A stretch of DNA of 64,000 bases from Neptuniibacter sp. CAU 1671 (GTDB taxonomy: Bacteria > Pseudomonadota > Gammaproteobacteria > Pseudomonadales > Balneatricaceae). Positions 61,466-64,000 of this stretch are shown here, piece by piece (position 1 is the stretch's first letter; every line of letters begins with the position of its first letter). The position numbers were made by a program, and so were the translations under genes. The stretch is from contig NZ_JARHUE010000001.1 of assembly GCF_029222905.1 (NCBI RefSeq), positions 558,001 through 622,000 on the forward strand. Reading direction: 5' to 3'. The notes below the pieces were generated by a model. It was not told where the DNA came from, did no database searches, and worked only from the letters and a program-made list of their open reading frames with translations.

Positions 61466-64000
61466 TCAGGTCGCCTCGTTGCGCTCAGCCGCAAAGAAGG
61501 TGACCAGAATCTGCTGAGCCTGGCCGGTGATTGGGTCAATTTCGTAGATGGTATGGTTGGCGTGTATCTTCAGATACTCCTGCGAACCTTTCATTTGTAA
61601 ACGATAGGTCAGAGGATAGGTTTCCCCCGCGCGGGCAGACGTTTCCAGCTTATGAAACAGCTGCGCCATCTGCTTACGTTCTTCGCTGTGACACAGGTTG
61701 AAGAAGTCGCCCCGATTGATTTCAGCGATATCCTCAAGGTCAAAACCGAGCAATTGTGTGAATCGGGGATTCACATACTCCAGCTGATGATCGCTGAGAT
61801 CATAAATAAAGGCCGCATTAAGACTGCTGTTCAGAATAAAATTGATCTTGTCTTTGTGCGCACTGTCATTACGCTCGTAATAAACCTTTTCGGTGATGTC
61901 AGTCATGCTGCCCATCACTTTTACCGCCTGTTTCAGGTCATTGAATGACACCAATGCTTCCAGCGAGATCACTTTAAGACCGCTCTCACCCACCGGGGAC
62001 TTAAACACGAAAGGCTGTTTTACCTGGTTCAGCAACAAACCTTTGAGATGTTGTTCCAGCCGATTGCGATCTTCAGCATGGGCAAGACCGATAAAGGCCT
62101 CAAACGAAGGATGGAAAAACTTTTCATCCAGACCAAAGATGCGATAGCAGCCTTTACTCCAGGTCAGTTTGCGATTATTGACCTCCCACAGCCAGGAACC
62201 GGTGCGACCGATACGCTCTGCCTCTTCCAGCAGGCTATTGGACTGTTCAAGTTCGTTCCTCAGCTTGAGCAATTCTGCTTGCTGCTGCTCTTTATCCTCG
62301 TACGCAACACGCAGCTCTGAGTAAGCAGTCTGCAACTCTTCGTTGGTTGACTGCAGCTCCTCATTGGTGGTCTCCAGCTCTTCATTTGAGCTTTGTAACT
62401 CTTCATTGGAGCTTTGCAGCTCCTCGTTCATGGACTGCATCTCTTCGTTGGAGGTTTCCAACTCTTCGATCACATCCTGCAACTGCTCTTTGGTTTTATT
62501 GAGCAGGCGCTGCTGTTCCAGCATCACCGCTTCGTTATTCAGATCCCCATCCTGATTTACCATCGGGATGTTCATCGGGTTTTCTACCTGAGTAAAAATC
62601 AGGGTCAGGTTACCCAGCGGATTCTCTTTAACAATCCGCACCAGAATCAGTTTTACCCAGGCTTCCTTACCGTCAATTTCAAGACTCTGGAAACCGGTAT
62701 CTGACATCTCCTTGCCGCTTTCAATGGCATGCAGCGCCGAACGAAGATCCACACTCAACTGCGGATGAATGTTGCGGTAGATATTGTTGGTGGGCAGACC
62801 TTCCGGACGCACCAACAGCGGGTTTTTACCCTCAGTGAAAATGATGTCCTGATTTTCATTAATCAGAATGGCGTTCGGCAGCAGGACGTTACGCAGTTTC
62901 TCAACAATCAGCTCAACAAACTGTTCATCGAGTTTCTTGGTACCTGTTTTACTGCGGGTCGAAGGATGCTCGGTGATATCGATGTAGTCATCCACCGGTG
63001 GGCGACGGCGTAACGTCCGCTCAGGCGGCAGCTTTTTACCGATATACACACTTTCATAGATCTTGCCGGATTTAACCAGTGGCCGGAAATGCTCCTGAAA
63101 CACCCCAATGGACTCTGACTGGCCCAGCATCATCAGCCCCTTGGGATTCAGGGCATAATGGAAGGTCGGCATCAACTGGCGCTGCAGCTCCACGGTGAAA
63201 TAGATCATCAGGTTACGGCAGCAGATAAGATCCAGACGCAGGAACGGTGGATCACGGTTTACGTCATGAATCGAGAAGATCACCATCGCCTTAATCGGTT
63301 TGATCACCTCAAACTGATCGCCCTTCACCAGCAGGTATTTCTGCTTCATGTACTTCGGCAGGTTCTGAATCGCCGTTTCCGGATACACGCCATTTCGAGC
63401 GTAATCTATGGCCTGTTTGTCGATATCGGTGGCAAAAATCTGAATTTTGTATTCCGATATCTTGTCACCCAAAATCTCACTGATCATCATGGCGACTGAG
63501 TAGGCTTCCTCGCCGGTGGAACACCCCACCGACCAGACCCGCAGGTTTTTGTCCGGTTTATTGTGCAGATAATGGGTCAGTTCATTGTTGAGTTGTTCAA
63601 ACGCACGACCATCACGGAAAAACGAGGTTACCCCGATCAGCATGTCCTGAAACAGAAAGGTGACTTCATCGAGGTTAGTACTCAGGTATTTAAGGTACTC
63701 TTCCGGCTTGCGAATCTTCAGGGTCGTCATACGACGCTCAATACGCCGCAGGATGGTGTTTTCTTTATAGAGGCCAAAATCCACATTACAGTGTTTTTTC
63801 AGTAATCGGATAATGTTGTTGTAGATATCACGCGGCATCGCCTGTTCACTGTCCACCGCTTTAGCACGGGGGAACAGCATGAAGTTCATCAACTCTTCAC
63901 CAATCTGACTGGCTGTCACAATCAGATCAACGTTACCTGAGTTGATCGCCGCATTCGGCATACCATCGTATTTAGCGCTGGAGGGTTCCTGGACAATACC
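61466..64000 (-). CDS. CheB-CheR-PAS fusion protein, 5' partial
   Basis: At least 844 residues are visible, with the N-terminus outside the window. The first residues ([19 protein letters not shown]) are the end of a CheB methylesterase domain. A CheR methyltransferase domain follows, with the SAM site [18 protein letters not shown] and [12 protein letters not shown] followed by [12 protein letters not shown]. After a PAS-like segment comes a coiled coil of repeated NEELQS-type heptads around residues 490-550, then two more PAS-like regions (near [20 protein letters not shown] and [20 protein letters not shown]). Such fusions act in signalling outside classical chemotaxis. It heads the operon leading to the GGDEF, receiver and histidine kinase genes. 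Confidence 0.93.
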   Translation of the reverse strand, partial: GIVQEPSSAKYDGMPNAAINSGNVDLIVTASQIGEELMNFMLFPRAKAVDSEQAMPRDIYNNIIRLLKKHCNVDFGLYKENTILRRIERRMTTLKIRKPEEYLKYLSTNLDEVTFLFQDMLIGVTSFFRDGRAFEQLNNELTHYLHNKPDKNLRVWSVGCSTGEEAYSVAMMISEILGDKISEYKIQIFATDIDKQAIDYARNGVYPETAIQNLPKYMKQKYLLVKGDQFEVIKPIKAMVIFSIHDVNRDPPFLRLDLICCRNLMIYFTVELQRQLMPTFHYALNPKGLMMLGQSESIGVFQEHFRPLVKSGKIYESVYIGKKLPPERTLRRRPPVDDYIDITEHPSTRSKTGTKKLDEQFVELIVEKLRNVLLPNAILINENQDIIFTEGKNPLLVRPEGLPTNNIYRNIHPQLSVDLRSALHAIESGKEMSDTGFQSLEIDGKEAWVKLILVRIVKENPLGNLTLIFTQVENPMNIPMVNQDGDLNNEAVMLEQQRLLNKTKEQLQDVIEELETSNEEMQSMNEELQSSNEELQSSNEELETTNEELQSTNEELQTAYSELRVAYEDKEQQQAELLKLRNELEQSNSLLEEAERIGRTGSWLWEVNNRKLTWSKGCYRIFGLDEKFFHPSFEAFIGLAHAEDRNRLEQHLKGLLLNQVKQPFVFKSPVGESGLKVISLEALVSFNDLKQAVKVMGSMTDITEKVYYERNDSAHKDKINFILNSSLNAAFIYDLSDHQLEYVNPRFTQLLGFDLEDIAEINRGDFFNLCHSEERKQMAQLFHKLETSARAGETYPLTYRLQMKGSQEYLKIHANHTIYEIDPITGQAQQILVTFFAAERNEAT

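Noticed and set aside
62343-62480. Short-period repeat resembling a tandem repeat array
   Set aside because: It encodes the NEELQS-type coiled coil of the CheB-CheR fusion and is explained by the protein heptads.

Overview
The window looks like a chromosomal segment of a marine gammaproteobacterium, probably of the Oceanospirillales. This is an inference from gene content: a seven-function Mrp Na+/H+ antiporter, a Na+-dependent bicarbonate transporter (SbtA type), a NasT/NasS-controlled nitrate assimilation locus, and E. coli-like envelope genes (ydbH-ynbE-ydbL, FtsA/FtsZ, RmuC). There are no rRNA genes, no CRISPR array and no intact insertion sequence. One tRNA gene (Ser, GGA anticodon) is present.

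Layout. 1-3.3 kb: minus-strand Fe(II)/2-oxoglutarate dioxygenase (cut by the window edge), a glutamine-synthetase-like ligase and an AraC regulator. 3.8-7.6 kb: sbtA, purE and purK on the minus strand with almost no spacing, plus a small membrane protein gene and a divergent CbbR/CmpR-like LysR regulator. 8.2-13.9 kb: mrpA(B)CDEFG, nearly every gene overlapping the next. 14.0-21.4 kb: a decayed P2-type prophage ending at tRNA-Ser, made of a frameshifted gpD tail gene, hicAB, an AT-rich cassette (Dam-type methylase, DGQHR/DndB-like protein, multi-pass membrane protein), a repressor with a divergent early operon (RHH protein, CII, Ogr zinc finger) and a primase cut off at its 3' end. 21.5-24.1 kb: ftsA-ftsZ without ftsQ or lpxC beside them, followed by an AT-rich stretch full of inverted repeats. 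24.8-32.4 kb: rmuC, a methyltransferase, ydbH-ynbE-ydbL, a DsbB-like gene and lpxR. 32.4-43.8 kb: a copper-type TonB receptor, gcvP, two c-type cytochromes, a Met-rich periplasmic protein, a Deg-type protease, an HDOD protein and a YbaN protein.

44.0-55.7 kb is the nitrate assimilation locus. nasA is divergent from nasT-nasS, followed by nrtA-nrtB-nrtD, narK and a fused PP2C phosphatase/Ser-Thr kinase. The sequence shows sigma-54-type promoters (GG-N10-GC) in front of nasA, nasT and nrtA. Terminator-type hairpins built on AAAGGCG lie directly before nrtA, narK and nasA. The first two are preceded by hairpins with a six-base A1/G4 loop, the kind of RNA that ANTAR proteins such as NasT bind. 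The simple reading is nitrogen-limitation control of initiation plus nitrate-dependent antitermination by NasS/NasT. No nitrite reductase gene is in the window.

55.7-64.0 kb is a minus-strand signalling operon: a CheB-CheR-coiled coil-PAS fusion (5' end outside the window), a PAS-GGDEF protein with an EAL-like domain lacking catalytic motifs, a stand-alone receiver and a hybrid histidine kinase with two receivers and an HPt domain.

The best candidates for something undescribed are the prophage cassette (15.7-18.3 kb), the sbtA-purEK arrangement, the kinase/phosphatase fusion inside the nitrate locus, and the inverted-repeat array upstream of ftsA.
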